This document shows positions 26,624 through 34,254 of a stretch of DNA of 34,254 nucleotides, one piece after another. The notes under the pieces were generated by a model that was not told the DNA's origin, ran no database searches, and saw only the letters and a list, made by a program, of their open reading frames with translations. The translations under genes and the position numbers were made by a program. Numbering within the stretch: the first letter of the stretch is position 1; every line of letters starts with the position of its first letter. This DNA is from Alphaproteobacteria bacterium (GTDB lineage Bacteria > Pseudomonadota > Alphaproteobacteria > GCA-2731375), in assembly GCA_030746635.1 (NCBI GenBank), contig JASLMH010000034.1:1-34254 (forward strand), given 5' to 3'.

Positions 26624-27289
26624 CTATTTCTTGAAGTTCGCGACGTACGAAGTCACGTTCTTCATGTCCTTGTCGCTCAACAAGCCGACGAACACCGGCA
26701 TCATCTTCACCGGTTTGAACACCTTGGGTTGTTGCAGATAGGCGTAAATCCAGTCGCTGTTGAGCCGTTTGCCGGCGCCGACCAGGGTCGGCCCCATGAG
26801 GCCGCCGCTGATCTTGCCCTTGCGGCCGGGATACTGATGGCAGCCGCTGCACGGCATCTTCTTGGTGAAGATCAACCGGCCCTTCGGGTTCCTCTTGGCC
26901 TTGATCTTGACCGGCTTGACCGCATCGGAGGTCAGGCTCATCAGGAAGTCGGTGACCGCGCCGGCGTCGGCCTTGGCCAACTTGGGATGGTCGGCCGGAT
27001 TCTTCTCGGTCATCGAATTGAACTTCAGGGGCCGGATCGGCTTCGGATCCTGCAACCAACCGGCCAGCCATTCCTTCTGGAACTTGCTGCCGGCATACCA
27101 CAATTCCGGTCCCTTCTTGGCCAGCTGATCGGCGATGGTCTTTTCTCGCGCCGGCCCCTTGGTGTAGTGGCAATCGGTGCATTTGCCGTCGTTGAAGATC
27201 TTCTCCCCCGCCGCCGGATCGGCTTGGGCGGAGAAAGTTGGCAAGGCAAGAAAGGCCAATGCCATGCCAAGGCGCAACGCTGCTTTCAT
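26624..27289 (-). CDS. Periplasmic diheme cytochrome c
   Basis: A 221-residue protein with a Sec signal (cleavage near SAQA, residue 23) and two cytochrome c domains with heme sites Cys37-His41 (CTDCH) and Cys147-His151 (CSGCH). The second domain has the pattern GPTLVGAGKRL followed by VKMMPVF, where the distal Met is expected. AGAGGA lies six bases before ATG 27287-27289. It has no partner in the A1 module, so it seems specific to, or shared by, the two modules as a soluble carrier. Lys-rich composition suggests docking to acidic partners such as the diheme cytochrome at 23083. Confidence 0.88.
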   Translation of the reverse strand: MKAALRLGMALAFLALPTFSAQADPAAGEKIFNDGKCTDCHYTKGPAREKTIADQLAKKGPELWYAGSKFQKEWLAGWLQDPKPIRPLKFNSMTEKNPADHPKLAKADAGAVTDFLMSLTSDAVKPVKIKAKRNPKGRLIFTKKMPCSGCHQYPGRKGKISGGLMGPTLVGAGKRLNSDWIYAYLQQPKVFKPVKMMPVFVGLLSDKDMKNVTSYVANFKK

Positions 27290-27337
27290 TTTGTTTCCTC
27301 TTCTTCGTGACCGCCGGCGGCCCCGCTGACGGCGCCT

Positions 27338-29029
27338 TCAGGCGTTGGTTGACGCACCGGTGCCCACCTGGCTGTTTCGGGCGACCCGAACCAGCCAAAG
27401 ACCAAACCCCCCCATGATCAGGATTGATGCAACGACGTAGATATATACGCTGACTGGCGTGGGCGCCACAATGAAAACGTAGTACCAGGTGGACAGGCTC
27501 ATTATCCGGCCGTGTTCGCCGTTCGAGCCGTCCCAGGCGTTGACCGCCAGGGGAATGAACTTGCCAGGCACGAACTGAACGTCGTTCTTGTCCTCGGTCG
27601 TCAGGGCACGTTTCATCACCACGGTCCAGCGACCGTCGGCCCAGACCGCCTTGCCCTCGACCCCTTGCTGGTCGTCGGCCTGGGCCTTGGGCGGCTGCCG
27701 CCAGCCGCGGGCGACGGCCTCGACCACGGACCGCTCGCCGGCCTCCTCCCGATCGGCCATCCAGTGCCAAAGCTGCACCGCGGCGGAGGAACTGCCGCGC
27801 AGGAAATGCGGCTTCTCGGAGCCCGAGATCGGCTTGGCGGAGAATTGCAGGGCGATGGAATCCCGGAAGGTCTCGAGCGCCCGGGGCACCTGATCGTTGG
27901 CCTCGACATAGGAATTGAAGATCCCGACCTTGGTCAGTTCGGACGCGTTCAGTTCCTGGTCCTCGTCGTGACTGGCATCCTTGAAGGGATCGTCCCAACT
28001 GATCCGGATGGCGATCTCCCTATCGTTGGCCACGGCCTTCAGGGTGACCATTTCGATCGACGGGTTCTGCCAGCGCGGCGGCGCCACCACCTGGCCGGCC
28101 AAGCGCACGTCCATCGGCTGGGCCTGCTCCCAAACGCCGTCATCCGGCGTTCCCGGCACCTCGCCGTCGACCGGCAACACCGCCAGCACCTGATGTTCGG
28201 TCAATTTGTGCTGCAGGGATTTGATGAAATTGGCCAGGGCCCAGCGTTCGTCCTCGTTCAGGGCCTTGACGAAGGACGGCATCGGCGTGCCGCTGATACC
28301 GGTCGAGAAACGCATGTAAATGTCCTCGGCCTCCGAACCGCCCTTGATCTTCCAGGGGTGGGTGACGTTGCGGATACGGATCGGGAAGCCCCAATCGTCC
28401 TTGCGGTCGAAAGACTTCTGGCCGTTGCCGCGGCCCTCTTTGCCATGACATTCCCAGCACTTGGCGCGCAGGAATATCTCCTTGCCCTTGGCCACCAGCT
28501 CCGGGCTGAAGGCCGGGCGATTGGCCGGCAGGGCAACCACCTTGCCGGTTTTCACCGGGTCCAGTTCCTCGTCCTCGAACTCCGGCGCGAAGGTCTTGAT
28601 ATAGGCGATCACCGCCCAGCGCTGCCTCTCGTCCAGGCCGTTCTTGATCAGGTCGCCGTCGAAGGCCTGCATGCCGGTGCCCGGCAGGCCCCGGCTGACG
28701 GTGCGGAACAGGTCTGAATCCTGGGGCAACTCGCCGCTTTGGGTGGTGCGAAACTTGAAGGTGCCCAAGGTGAAATCCCTGGGCCGCGGATCGAGATACT
28801 TGGCCGCCGGCCCCTCGCCGTCGCCCAGCAGGCCATGGCAGAAGCTGCAGCGCCGGTAGTAGATTTCCTCACCCTCGGCGAGGAAAGCGTCGGTAACCTC
28901 CGGCATCGGCGCGTCGGCCACCGGCTTGGCGGCCGCCGGTACGGCGCCCAGCGGCGATAGCAGCGCCGCCAGCATGGCGATCACGAGGAACCGGTCGTGG
29001 ACCATTCCGTGCTTCCTGTCCCGCCTCAT
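27338..29029 (-). CDS. Diheme cytochrome c fused to ethylbenzene-dehydrogenase gamma-like domain (copy 2)
   Basis: A 563-residue paralogue of 20752-22293. After a signal peptide (residues ~1-34) come two cytochrome c domains with heme sites Cys61-His65 (CSFCH) and Cys191-His195 (CWECH). An EBDH gamma-like domain follows (about 285-530; SIALQFSAK, EKPHFLRGS, VQLWHWMAD, GRWTVVMKR), and a C-terminal transmembrane helix lies near 535-553. The Met pair of copy 1 (AVMMQF) is IALQF here, so the b-heme ligation, if any, may differ. The start ATG 29027-29029 overlaps the upstream stop as TGATG, the same junction as in copy 1; a much longer in-frame reading through that neighbour is artefactual. Confidence 0.85.
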   Translation of the reverse strand: MRRDRKHGMVHDRFLVIAMLAALLSPLGAVPAAAKPVADAPMPEVTDAFLAEGEEIYYRRCSFCHGLLGDGEGPAAKYLDPRPRDFTLGTFKFRTTQSGELPQDSDLFRTVSRGLPGTGMQAFDGDLIKNGLDERQRWAVIAYIKTFAPEFEDEELDPVKTGKVVALPANRPAFSPELVAKGKEIFLRAKCWECHGKEGRGNGQKSFDRKDDWGFPIRIRNVTHPWKIKGGSEAEDIYMRFSTGISGTPMPSFVKALNEDERWALANFIKSLQHKLTEHQVLAVLPVDGEVPGTPDDGVWEQAQPMDVRLAGQVVAPPRWQNPSIEMVTLKAVANDREIAIRISWDDPFKDASHDEDQELNASELTKVGIFNSYVEANDQVPRALETFRDSIALQFSAKPISGSEKPHFLRGSSSAAVQLWHWMADREEAGERSVVEAVARGWRQPPKAQADDQQGVEGKAVWADGRWTVVMKRALTTEDKNDVQFVPGKFIPLAVNAWDGSNGEHGRIMSLSTWYYVFIVAPTPVSVYIYVVASILIMGGFGLWLVRVARNSQVGTGASTNA

Positions 29030-29994
29030 CAGTGCGACTCCGGAATGCGCGGCGTCTTTTCGGCCAGGTCGTACTCCGCCAGGATGATCTTCCAGCGTTC
29101 CTCCTCGGTCAGGCTGACCTTCCATTCGGGCATGGCGGAATCCCAGGGCGTCGCCTCGGTCGGCAGGCCGGGGCCGCCGTTCCTCACCCGCCAGAAGGTA
29201 TAGCCCTCGACGATGGTCTCGATGGTGCCGTTGTCGGTGAAGTTGATCGGCCGCAGCTTGAAGCCGTCCGCCATCGGGCCGTCGCCGGCGACGCTGTCGC
29301 CGTGGCAGGGCCGGCAGTTCATGGCGTAAAGCGCCCGGCCCTCGAACAGGTTCTTCTCCAGCAACGCCGCCTTGGCGGTCGCCAGCTTGACGTCGCCGTC
29401 CTCCAGTTCGGCCAGGAACTTCTTCCACGGCGCCGTCGGGATGAAAGCCAGGGGGTTGTCGGCGTCGCCTTCTTCCTGCCAGCGTTCGATATCCTCCTGC
29501 ACCTGCTCGATCCAGGCGATCTCCTCGGCCTCGGCCTGTTCGATGAAGGCCGTGACCTCGGCCTCGCCCGGATTGGCGAAGGGGTTCTTCAATTCCTCGA
29601 ACTTCTTCGGGAAGTTGGAAGACGGATGCTGAATGCGCAGGGACGAGGGCAATTCGATTTTCGGCACCGTCAGGTCATAGACCTGCCAGCCGGCCAGCAG
29701 CGGCACCACGATCAGCACCGCCGCCCGCGCCGTCTTGCTGTATTCGCCGCGCAGGAGCTTGCGGATCGGTCGCACGAACTCCTCCATCCCCTCGTCCGAG
29801 AACGTGGTGATGAGGAACAGCGCGATGGTCACCAGCACCATGTAGAAGAAGATCAAGGTGCCCGGCACCGGCAGCGGGAACGGCAGGTCGGTGACCTCGC
29901 GCGACACGGCCGGAATGCCCCATTTGATCAGGGCATAAAGCAACACGAAGGTGATGATGACGGACCAGAAGCGGCCAATTCTGAGCATGCCCAT
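29029..29994 (-). CDS. Membrane-bound monoheme cytochrome c (copy 2)
   Basis: A 321-residue paralogue of 22293-23069. Three membrane segments (about 9-30, 45-65, 91-107) are present, with the matching loop FSDEGMEEFVRPIRKLL. A longer, acid-rich insert lies at ~140-205 (many Glu and Trp). The c-heme site is Cys227-His231 (CRPCH), with SAMPEW as probable Met ligand near the end. ATG 29992-29994 has GAGGGG about nine bases upstream. It sits 13 bases after the diheme gene, exactly as in copy 1. The insert is the main difference between copies and may set partner specificity. Confidence 0.85.
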   Translation of the reverse strand: MGMLRIGRFWSVIITFVLLYALIKWGIPAVSREVTDLPFPLPVPGTLIFFYMVLVTIALFLITTFSDEGMEEFVRPIRKLLRGEYSKTARAAVLIVVPLLAGWQVYDLTVPKIELPSSLRIQHPSSNFPKKFEELKNPFANPGEAEVTAFIEQAEAEEIAWIEQVQEDIERWQEEGDADNPLAFIPTAPWKKFLAELEDGDVKLATAKAALLEKNLFEGRALYAMNCRPCHGDSVAGDGPMADGFKLRPINFTDNGTIETIVEGYTFWRVRNGGPGLPTEATPWDSAMPEWKVSLTEEERWKIILAEYDLAEKTPRIPESH

Positions 29995-30007
29995 TACCGA
30001 TCGCCCC

Positions 30008-30991
30008 TCACTGGCCCTTTTGCAGCATCATGAAGGACAGCACGTCCTGGTAGTCCTTCACCGTCATCGCCTCGGACAGATCGTCCGGCATCAGGCTCTG
30101 GGTGCTGTCTTGGGTGATTTCCTTGATCTCGGCCTTGGCCACCGTCACCACCTCGCCGTTGGCCTTGGTGATGTCGACCTCGCCGCCTTCGTCGCGGCTC
30201 TTCAGGCCGACCACCTTGCGGCCCTCCTTGTCGACCAGCACGAAGGTCTCAAAACCCTTGGTGATCTTTTTGCCGGGCTGCAGGATCGATTCGGCGATGA
30301 ACTTCAGGCCCTTCTTGGCGGTGGCCGAAAGATCGGGGCCGATTTCACCACCCTCGCCGCCCTCGCCGGCCACCACGTGACAGTCGAGGCAATTGTCCTC
30401 GAACACCAATTGGCCGGCGACCGGATCGCCGCCGCCGGCGGCCGCCGCGGCCGCGATCTTGCCGTAGAAGCCCGCCGTCAGTTCGCCGGGCTCGGTGTCG
30501 ATGGCGGCCATGTCCAGATCGCCGCCCAACGACATCATGTAGGCGACCACGGCCTTGATCTCGTTCAGGTTCAGCGAGATCGGCGGGGCGTAGACCACGG
30601 CCATCTCGTTCTTGTAGCCCTTGACGACATAGGCGCCGGGATCGGACAGGCTTTCGACGATATAATCGACGGCGGTGAATTCCTCGCCGGTCTTTTCCGC
30701 GCGTTCCTTGGCCCGTTCCGCCGCCCGGGCGCCCATCGGCAGCGGGAACTTTTCGCCGAACTGGCCGTGGTTGGGGCCACGCACGGCGCTGCCCTGGCCG
30801 CCGACGCTATGACAGGTGAAACAGCGGCCCTTGCCCCAATAGATCGCCTCGCCGCCTTCCGGGCTGACATCGACCGCGGCAGAAGCGGTGCGCTCGCCGC
30901 CGGTCAGCTCGGTGATCGAATAGCCGATCCACAGGTAGATGCCCAACACCACCAAAAGGAACACCGTGACCTTGACCATCGTGTTCGTCAT
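30008..30991 (-). CDS. Membrane-anchored diheme cytochrome c with extra C-terminal domain (copy 2)
   Basis: A 327-residue protein. An N-terminal anchor helix (about 6-24) is followed by a cytochrome c domain with Cys57-His61 (CFTCH), an Ala/Gly hinge near 180-190, and a second heme site Cys201-His205 (CLDCH). The second heme region and its tail (GPDLSATAKKG, ESILQPGKKITKGFETF, SLMPDDLSEAMT) resemble the putative heme-binding domain best known from planctomycete-type cytochromes (TIGR02603-like). It corresponds in order to 23083-23895 and lies 40 bases after the A2 stop. It is a likely direct redox partner of A2. Confidence 0.87.
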   Translation of the reverse strand: MTNTMVKVTVFLLVVLGIYLWIGYSITELTGGERTASAAVDVSPEGGEAIYWGKGRCFTCHSVGGQGSAVRGPNHGQFGEKFPLPMGARAAERAKERAEKTGEEFTAVDYIVESLSDPGAYVVKGYKNEMAVVYAPPISLNLNEIKAVVAYMMSLGGDLDMAAIDTEPGELTAGFYGKIAAAAAAGGGDPVAGQLVFEDNCLDCHVVAGEGGEGGEIGPDLSATAKKGLKFIAESILQPGKKITKGFETFVLVDKEGRKVVGLKSRDEGGEVDITKANGEVVTVAKAEIKEITQDSTQSLMPDDLSEAMTVKDYQDVLSFMMLQKGQ

Positions 30992-31031
30992 CGGCGCCCC
31001 TCCGCCCCCCGCCTGTCACATTGCCGCGTCA

Positions 31032-33173
31032 TCAGTCGTCGTCTTTCTTGTTGGCGGTCAGTCCGCCCAACCAGAACATGAAGGCGCAGCCGGCCATGAA
31101 CAGCAGGACCGCGCCGCCAACCTGTTGGGTCATGGTGAAGTTGCTGGGCGTGAAGCCCCATTCGGAGGTGTCGCGCATCACCCCGAAGATGTGCCAATCA
31201 CCCCGCAGGCCCGAGCGGATGAAACCCATCAGGCCCATGTTCATGGTGATCACGAAGGTCAGCAGCAACAGGGCGTATTGGCTGCGCACCGACATCCGGC
31301 CCCAGTTCAGGGTGCCGATCTCCTTGGCCCCCCGGAACAGGAAGATATCGATCGCGGTGACGCTGATCAGACAGGCGAGGAGTTGCAGGAATTGCGCCAC
31401 CGCCACGTTGCGCAATACCGGCGAGGCTTTTTCCATCACCACGAAGCCGTACACGCCCAGGAAGATGGTGACGTTGAAGGCGGTCACGGCCAGGATCAGC
31501 CATTGCCCCCATTTGCCCTTGTCAAACAATGCCATGACCACGGCCAGGGCGATCACCGCGCCGTCGAACACCAGCATCCAGCCCAGGGTGCGCATGTACT
31601 CGGCCCGGTCGGCCGGCAGGTCCAGCTCCGCCGGGTCCATGTTCAGCATGGTGATGGCGTATTGCCCGACCATGGCGATGGCCGCCAGGCCGGCCAAAGG
31701 GATGATGATGCGGGGCAGTTGCCCCTGCCCCCGGATCGACGCCACGTCGACCTTGTTGCCGCGACGGTAAAGCAGGAAGCTGAAAAAGGTCGACAGGATG
31801 ATCAGGTTGACGACGGCGTTCTTGGCCGGCATCAGGCCGAGGAATTTCAGCATCGGATGGTACTGGCTGCCGCCCATCCGCCCGACCTCGCCGGACGTCA
31901 GCGGCAGGTTGTGCGGCGTCAGCCAGATGGCGAAGGAGACGATCAGGGCGAACAGGATGTACTTGATCAGCTTGTAGTAGCGCTCGGCCCCGGGGATCCG
32001 GGTCATGCCGCTCCACAGGTAGTAGTTGGAGAGGATGAACAGCGAGCCGACCAGCATGGCCTGGATGATGAAGGTCCAGGAGAAGTCGCCGCCCATCATG
32101 TTGTTGCCCATCACGGCCGAGGTCGAATAGACCTCGCGGCCCAGGTAATAGCCGGCGAACGGCAATGGGATCAGGGCGCTGATGGCGACGAAGTTGGCGA
32201 TGTAACCCATCCAATCGTAGTGCGCCTTGTCCTCGGCGGTCTTGGCGCCGATGAACTTGACGGCCGCGTAGGAGCCCGCGACCAGGCCGCCGAAGGCCAG
32301 GTTGCCCAACATCCGGTGGATCGCCACCGGCGTCGCCAGGACGTTTTCGAAGGCCTGCCAGGTGCTGCCGGTGACCACCCCTTCGGCATCGACGCCGGCC
32401 GGGCTCATCATGAAGCCGGCCCAACTGTTGGCGGCCTGCATGATGGCGGTGCCCACGACGTTCAGCATGATGCCGATGAAGATGTGGCTGGACTTCCGAT
32501 CCTTGATCAACAGGAAGCCGATGCCGGTGGGCAGGATATAGAGCAGGATGATGAACCAGCGAGTGTCGGTGCGCATCTCCGGCCCGACGGCACCGATGGT
32601 GAAGGCGATGCCGAACAGTAGCACCAGGACGCCCAGGGCCCGGCAGACCCAGATCACGGTGCTGTTGTAGGGGTTGGTGCCCTTGAGCCAGTTCCAGCCG
32701 TAGTAGTAGAGGTAAAGGGCGAAGGTCTCGCCGAAGAACAGCAGGGCGTAGATGAAAAAGACGTCCTTGAAGACGCCCGCCATGTAGCCCATGAAGGTCG
32801 GGTACAGGGTAAACAGCGCGAAGGCCAGCAGCCCGCCTAGCGCCGCCGTGGTGGCGTAGGCGACGCTCAACAGCGAGGTGAACTCGTAGGCCAGCTTGTC
32901 GAAACGCTCGTCGCCGTTGCGCCAGCCGACGATTTCGATGATCACCGCGAACAGCGGCACGCCGAGGACGAAGGCGCCGAAGAACAGGTGCATCTGCGCC
33001 AGGAACCACACCACCCGGCGGGAATCGAGGCCAAGGACCTGCCGGTATTCGTTGGCCTCGAGGGCGAAGGCCTGAGAGGTTAGGAGCAGCACCGCCAGGC
33101 CGGCGAGCAACGCCAGCCCCGGTTTGCCGACCCTGCTCGCTAGCTGCTTCACGATCTTCTCCCGCCTAGCCAT
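31032..33173 (-). CDS. Cytochrome bd-like oxidase subunit I homologue A2
   Basis: A 713-residue membrane protein homologous to A1. A signal-like helix (~18-36) is followed by about 15-16 transmembrane segments. Shared landmarks are His62 (AQMHLFF), Glu149 in FFGETFALYLYYYGW, FMMSPAGVD, His286 (IHRMLGN), AHYDWMGYIANF, PLPFAGYYL, His421 (LTPH), GLMPAKNAVVNL, FRGAKEIG and His661 (DWH). Compared with A1 it has an extra ~55-residue two-helix insert after GWNWLK and a longer segment around 505-590. No CydA-type Q-loop is evident, so quinol use cannot be assumed. It is preceded by the cupredoxin gene (28 bases) and followed by the diheme cytochrome gene. No CydB-like partner is encoded here. Confidence 0.85.
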   Translation of the reverse strand: MARREKIVKQLASRVGKPGLALLAGLAVLLLTSQAFALEANEYRQVLGLDSRRVVWFLAQMHLFFGAFVLGVPLFAVIIEIVGWRNGDERFDKLAYEFTSLLSVAYATTAALGGLLAFALFTLYPTFMGYMAGVFKDVFFIYALLFFGETFALYLYYYGWNWLKGTNPYNSTVIWVCRALGVLVLLFGIAFTIGAVGPEMRTDTRWFIILLYILPTGIGFLLIKDRKSSHIFIGIMLNVVGTAIMQAANSWAGFMMSPAGVDAEGVVTGSTWQAFENVLATPVAIHRMLGNLAFGGLVAGSYAAVKFIGAKTAEDKAHYDWMGYIANFVAISALIPLPFAGYYLGREVYSTSAVMGNNMMGGDFSWTFIIQAMLVGSLFILSNYYLWSGMTRIPGAERYYKLIKYILFALIVSFAIWLTPHNLPLTSGEVGRMGGSQYHPMLKFLGLMPAKNAVVNLIILSTFFSFLLYRRGNKVDVASIRGQGQLPRIIIPLAGLAAIAMVGQYAITMLNMDPAELDLPADRAEYMRTLGWMLVFDGAVIALAVVMALFDKGKWGQWLILAVTAFNVTIFLGVYGFVVMEKASPVLRNVAVAQFLQLLACLISVTAIDIFLFRGAKEIGTLNWGRMSVRSQYALLLLTFVITMNMGLMGFIRSGLRGDWHIFGVMRDTSEWGFTPSNFTMTQQVGGAVLLFMAGCAFMFWLGGLTANKKDDD

Positions 33174-33201
33174 GGGTTCCCGACGTCGGCGCCAGCGGCG
33201 G

Positions 33202-33975
33202 CTACTTGGCCGAGAAGCTGAAGTTGGCTTCGACCTTGCCGCCGGCGTCGACCTTGATCTTGGTCTTCTTGATGCCCAGGCGTGGGTGCCAGGCCTTCAG
33301 CTTGTATTTGCCCGGCGGCACGTCGCCGATGCTGTAGCTGCCGTCGTCGTTGACCACCACGGCATAGGGATGTTTCGGCGCCATCATGAAGCCGAACATG
33401 AAGTTGTGCGCTTCGCAGTTGATGCCGATATAGGACGAGCGCCGGGGTTTGATGCTCTGTTCGATATCACCCGGATCGGGCTGGCCGAAATTGAACATGG
33501 TGCGCTTCACCACCCGGCCTTTTTCGACGCCGATCATCTCGCGGGTGTTGATGTTATGCAGTACGCCCTTGTCGCTGTTGCGCACGGTCACCGGGCCGGG
33601 CTTGATCACCTGGGCCCAGGGCAGGAAGCGGCAGCCTTTCTGAGTGATGAGGTAGTTGCCGCCCTCGGGCGCCGGCCACTTCTTGCCGGCCTTGATCTTG
33701 TCCAGGAACACGAAGGCGCCGCGCAGGGCGCCGTCCTTGACGTCGACCCAGACGATCTCGCGCTCGCCGGTGCCGCAGACTTCCGGATTCTTGGTGATCA
33801 GGATGCCTTCCTTGGCATCGTCCGGCAGCGCCCCCTCGAAGGAGATCTTGCCGCTTATGACGCCGCCGTCGGTGACGTCGATTTCCTTGTATTTCTTCTT
33901 CGCCGCCATGGCCCCGCCCGGCAGCGCCAGGGCGACCGCCAGGGTCAGGCCGACCATTGTGTTCGAGAGTCTCAT
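33202..33975 (-). CDS. Exported cupredoxin-like protein with carboxypeptidase-regulatory-like tail
   Basis: A 257-residue secreted protein (signal peptide ~1-24). The middle holds a probable type I copper site: His140 in GVLHNIN, then Cys187, His190 and Met193 in CEAHNFM, matching the C-X2-H-X2-M arrangement of this family. After it the segment HPYAVV...DGSYSIGDVPPGKYKLKAWHPRLG is a beta-sandwich of the carboxypeptidase regulatory type. AGAGGA precedes the ATG at 33973-33975. As first recognisable gene before A2 it may be a periplasmic electron donor, acceptor or copper carrier for the complex. Copper binding is inferred from residues only. Confidence 0.8.
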   Translation of the reverse strand: MRLSNTMVGLTLAVALALPGGAMAAKKKYKEIDVTDGGVISGKISFEGALPDDAKEGILITKNPEVCGTGEREIVWVDVKDGALRGAFVFLDKIKAGKKWPAPEGGNYLITQKGCRFLPWAQVIKPGPVTVRNSDKGVLHNINTREMIGVEKGRVVKRTMFNFGQPDPGDIEQSIKPRRSSYIGINCEAHNFMFGFMMAPKHPYAVVVNDDGSYSIGDVPPGKYKLKAWHPRLGIKKTKIKVDAGGKVEANFSFSAK

Positions 33976-34004
33976 TGTCCTCTACCCCTTTTCGATAACC
34001 GTGA

Positions 34005-34254
34005 TCACGCGGCCGGCGGGATCAGCTTGCCGTCCGCCGTGCCGTTCAATTCCTCCAGTACCTCGATCGGTACCGCCCAAACACGGCGCCTCTGGTCGTC
34101 GCGCAGCACCGCCAGCATACGGGCGTTGGCCCGCGACAAATCGAGCGATCGCAACAACGCCCCCGCCTGCCGACGATGATAGCCCTCTTCGGCGAAGGCG
34201 AAATCGACCAGTCGATCAAGGGCATCGGTCCGGCCCGAGCCGGCCAGCGCCTTG
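34005..34254 (-). CDS. C-terminal part of an unrecognised protein (partial at window edge)
   Basis: The last 82 codons of a gene that enters from beyond the window run to a TGA at 34005-34007, 29 bases before the cupredoxin start. The visible part is polar and mainly helical (DALDRLVDFAFAEEGYHRRQ, ANARMLAVLRDDQRRRVWAVPIEVLEELNG), ending KLIPPAA. No membrane segment, heme site or known motif is visible. Codon use is typical of the locus, and the short gap suggests it is cotranscribed with the respiratory genes. Confidence 0.6.
   Translation of the reverse strand, partial: KALAGSGRTDALDRLVDFAFAEEGYHRRQAGALLRSLDLSRANARMLAVLRDDQRRRVWAVPIEVLEELNGTADGKLIPPAA

Noticed and set aside
27338..29428. 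696-codon reading of the EBDH-fusion gene
   Set aside because: The first ~133 codons overlap the membrane cytochrome gene in another frame and lack a signal peptide; the ATG at 29029 is followed by one.
23892..33173. Canonical cytochrome bd quinol oxidase (cydAB)
   Set aside because: No CydB homologue, no recognisable Q-loop, many c-type cytochromes and extra helices; only the early helices resemble CydA.
16018..34254. A nitrite oxidoreductase or other molybdoenzyme operon
   Set aside because: Gamma-like domains are present, but no alpha (molybdopterin) or beta (FeS) subunit and no chaperone is encoded in the window.

Overview
The window looks like a piece of an alphaproteobacterial chromosome, probably from a Rhodospirillales-like lineage. 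It is GC-rich with GC-rich third codon positions. The order gyrA-coaD-peptidyl-prolyl isomerase-queA-tgt is, from general knowledge, common in alphaproteobacteria. TTAA-N7-TTAA motifs like CtrA sites are present. The assignment is an inference from gene order and protein character, not from a search.

Layout. Positions 1-940 hold a stub of a response-regulator receiver domain, an FMN split-barrel protein and a tRNA-Lys(UUU) with its promoter. Positions 941-7317 are a minus-strand housekeeping block: gyrA, coaD, a secreted cyclophilin, queA and tgt. Positions 7403-8729 carry an AT-richer gene for a membrane-anchored collagen-like protein with a phage tail-collar-like tip, probably acquired. Positions 8786-13735 are a MarR-controlled efflux operon (marR, an emrA-like adaptor, then two tandem EmrB-like transporters), with a likely operator upstream. 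Positions 13922-16010 are plus-strand: a NIPSNAP protein, a luciferase-like flavin oxidoreductase, a 334-bp AT-rich spacer with CtrA-like sites, and a small two-helix membrane protein.

Positions 16018-34254 are the remarkable part, an ~18-kb respiratory locus almost entirely on the minus strand. In transcription order it encodes: an unrecognised partial protein; a cupredoxin-like protein; bd-like oxidase subunit A2; a diheme cytochrome c; a membrane-anchored monoheme cytochrome c; a diheme cytochrome c fused to an ethylbenzene-dehydrogenase gamma-like domain; a diheme and a monoheme soluble cytochrome c; two tiny single-helix proteins (35 and 38 aa); a second bd-like subunit A1; a second copy of the trio diheme / membrane monoheme / diheme-EBDH; a 74-aa membrane protein; a double universal-stress protein with three PCP_red-like repeats; a radical SAM/SPASM protein that also ends in a PCP_red-like domain; and a protoporphyrinogen-oxidase-like flavoprotein. 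Eight c-type cytochrome genes carry 13 CXXCH motifs. A further 34-aa single-helix protein lies on the opposite strand between the two modules and may be leaderless.

Reading of the system. The two modules share gene order and some junctions exactly (13-nt gap, then TGATG overlap), so they are ancient tandem duplicates. The large subunits resemble CydA in their first helices but lack a recognisable Q-loop, have more membrane segments, and share four histidines. No CydB, no heme-copper subunit and no molybdopterin catalytic subunit is present. The simplest inference is a cytochrome c/cupredoxin-linked bd-like terminal oxidase or electron-transfer complex, in two versions, with its own tetrapyrrole-related maturation genes and unannotated micro-subunits.
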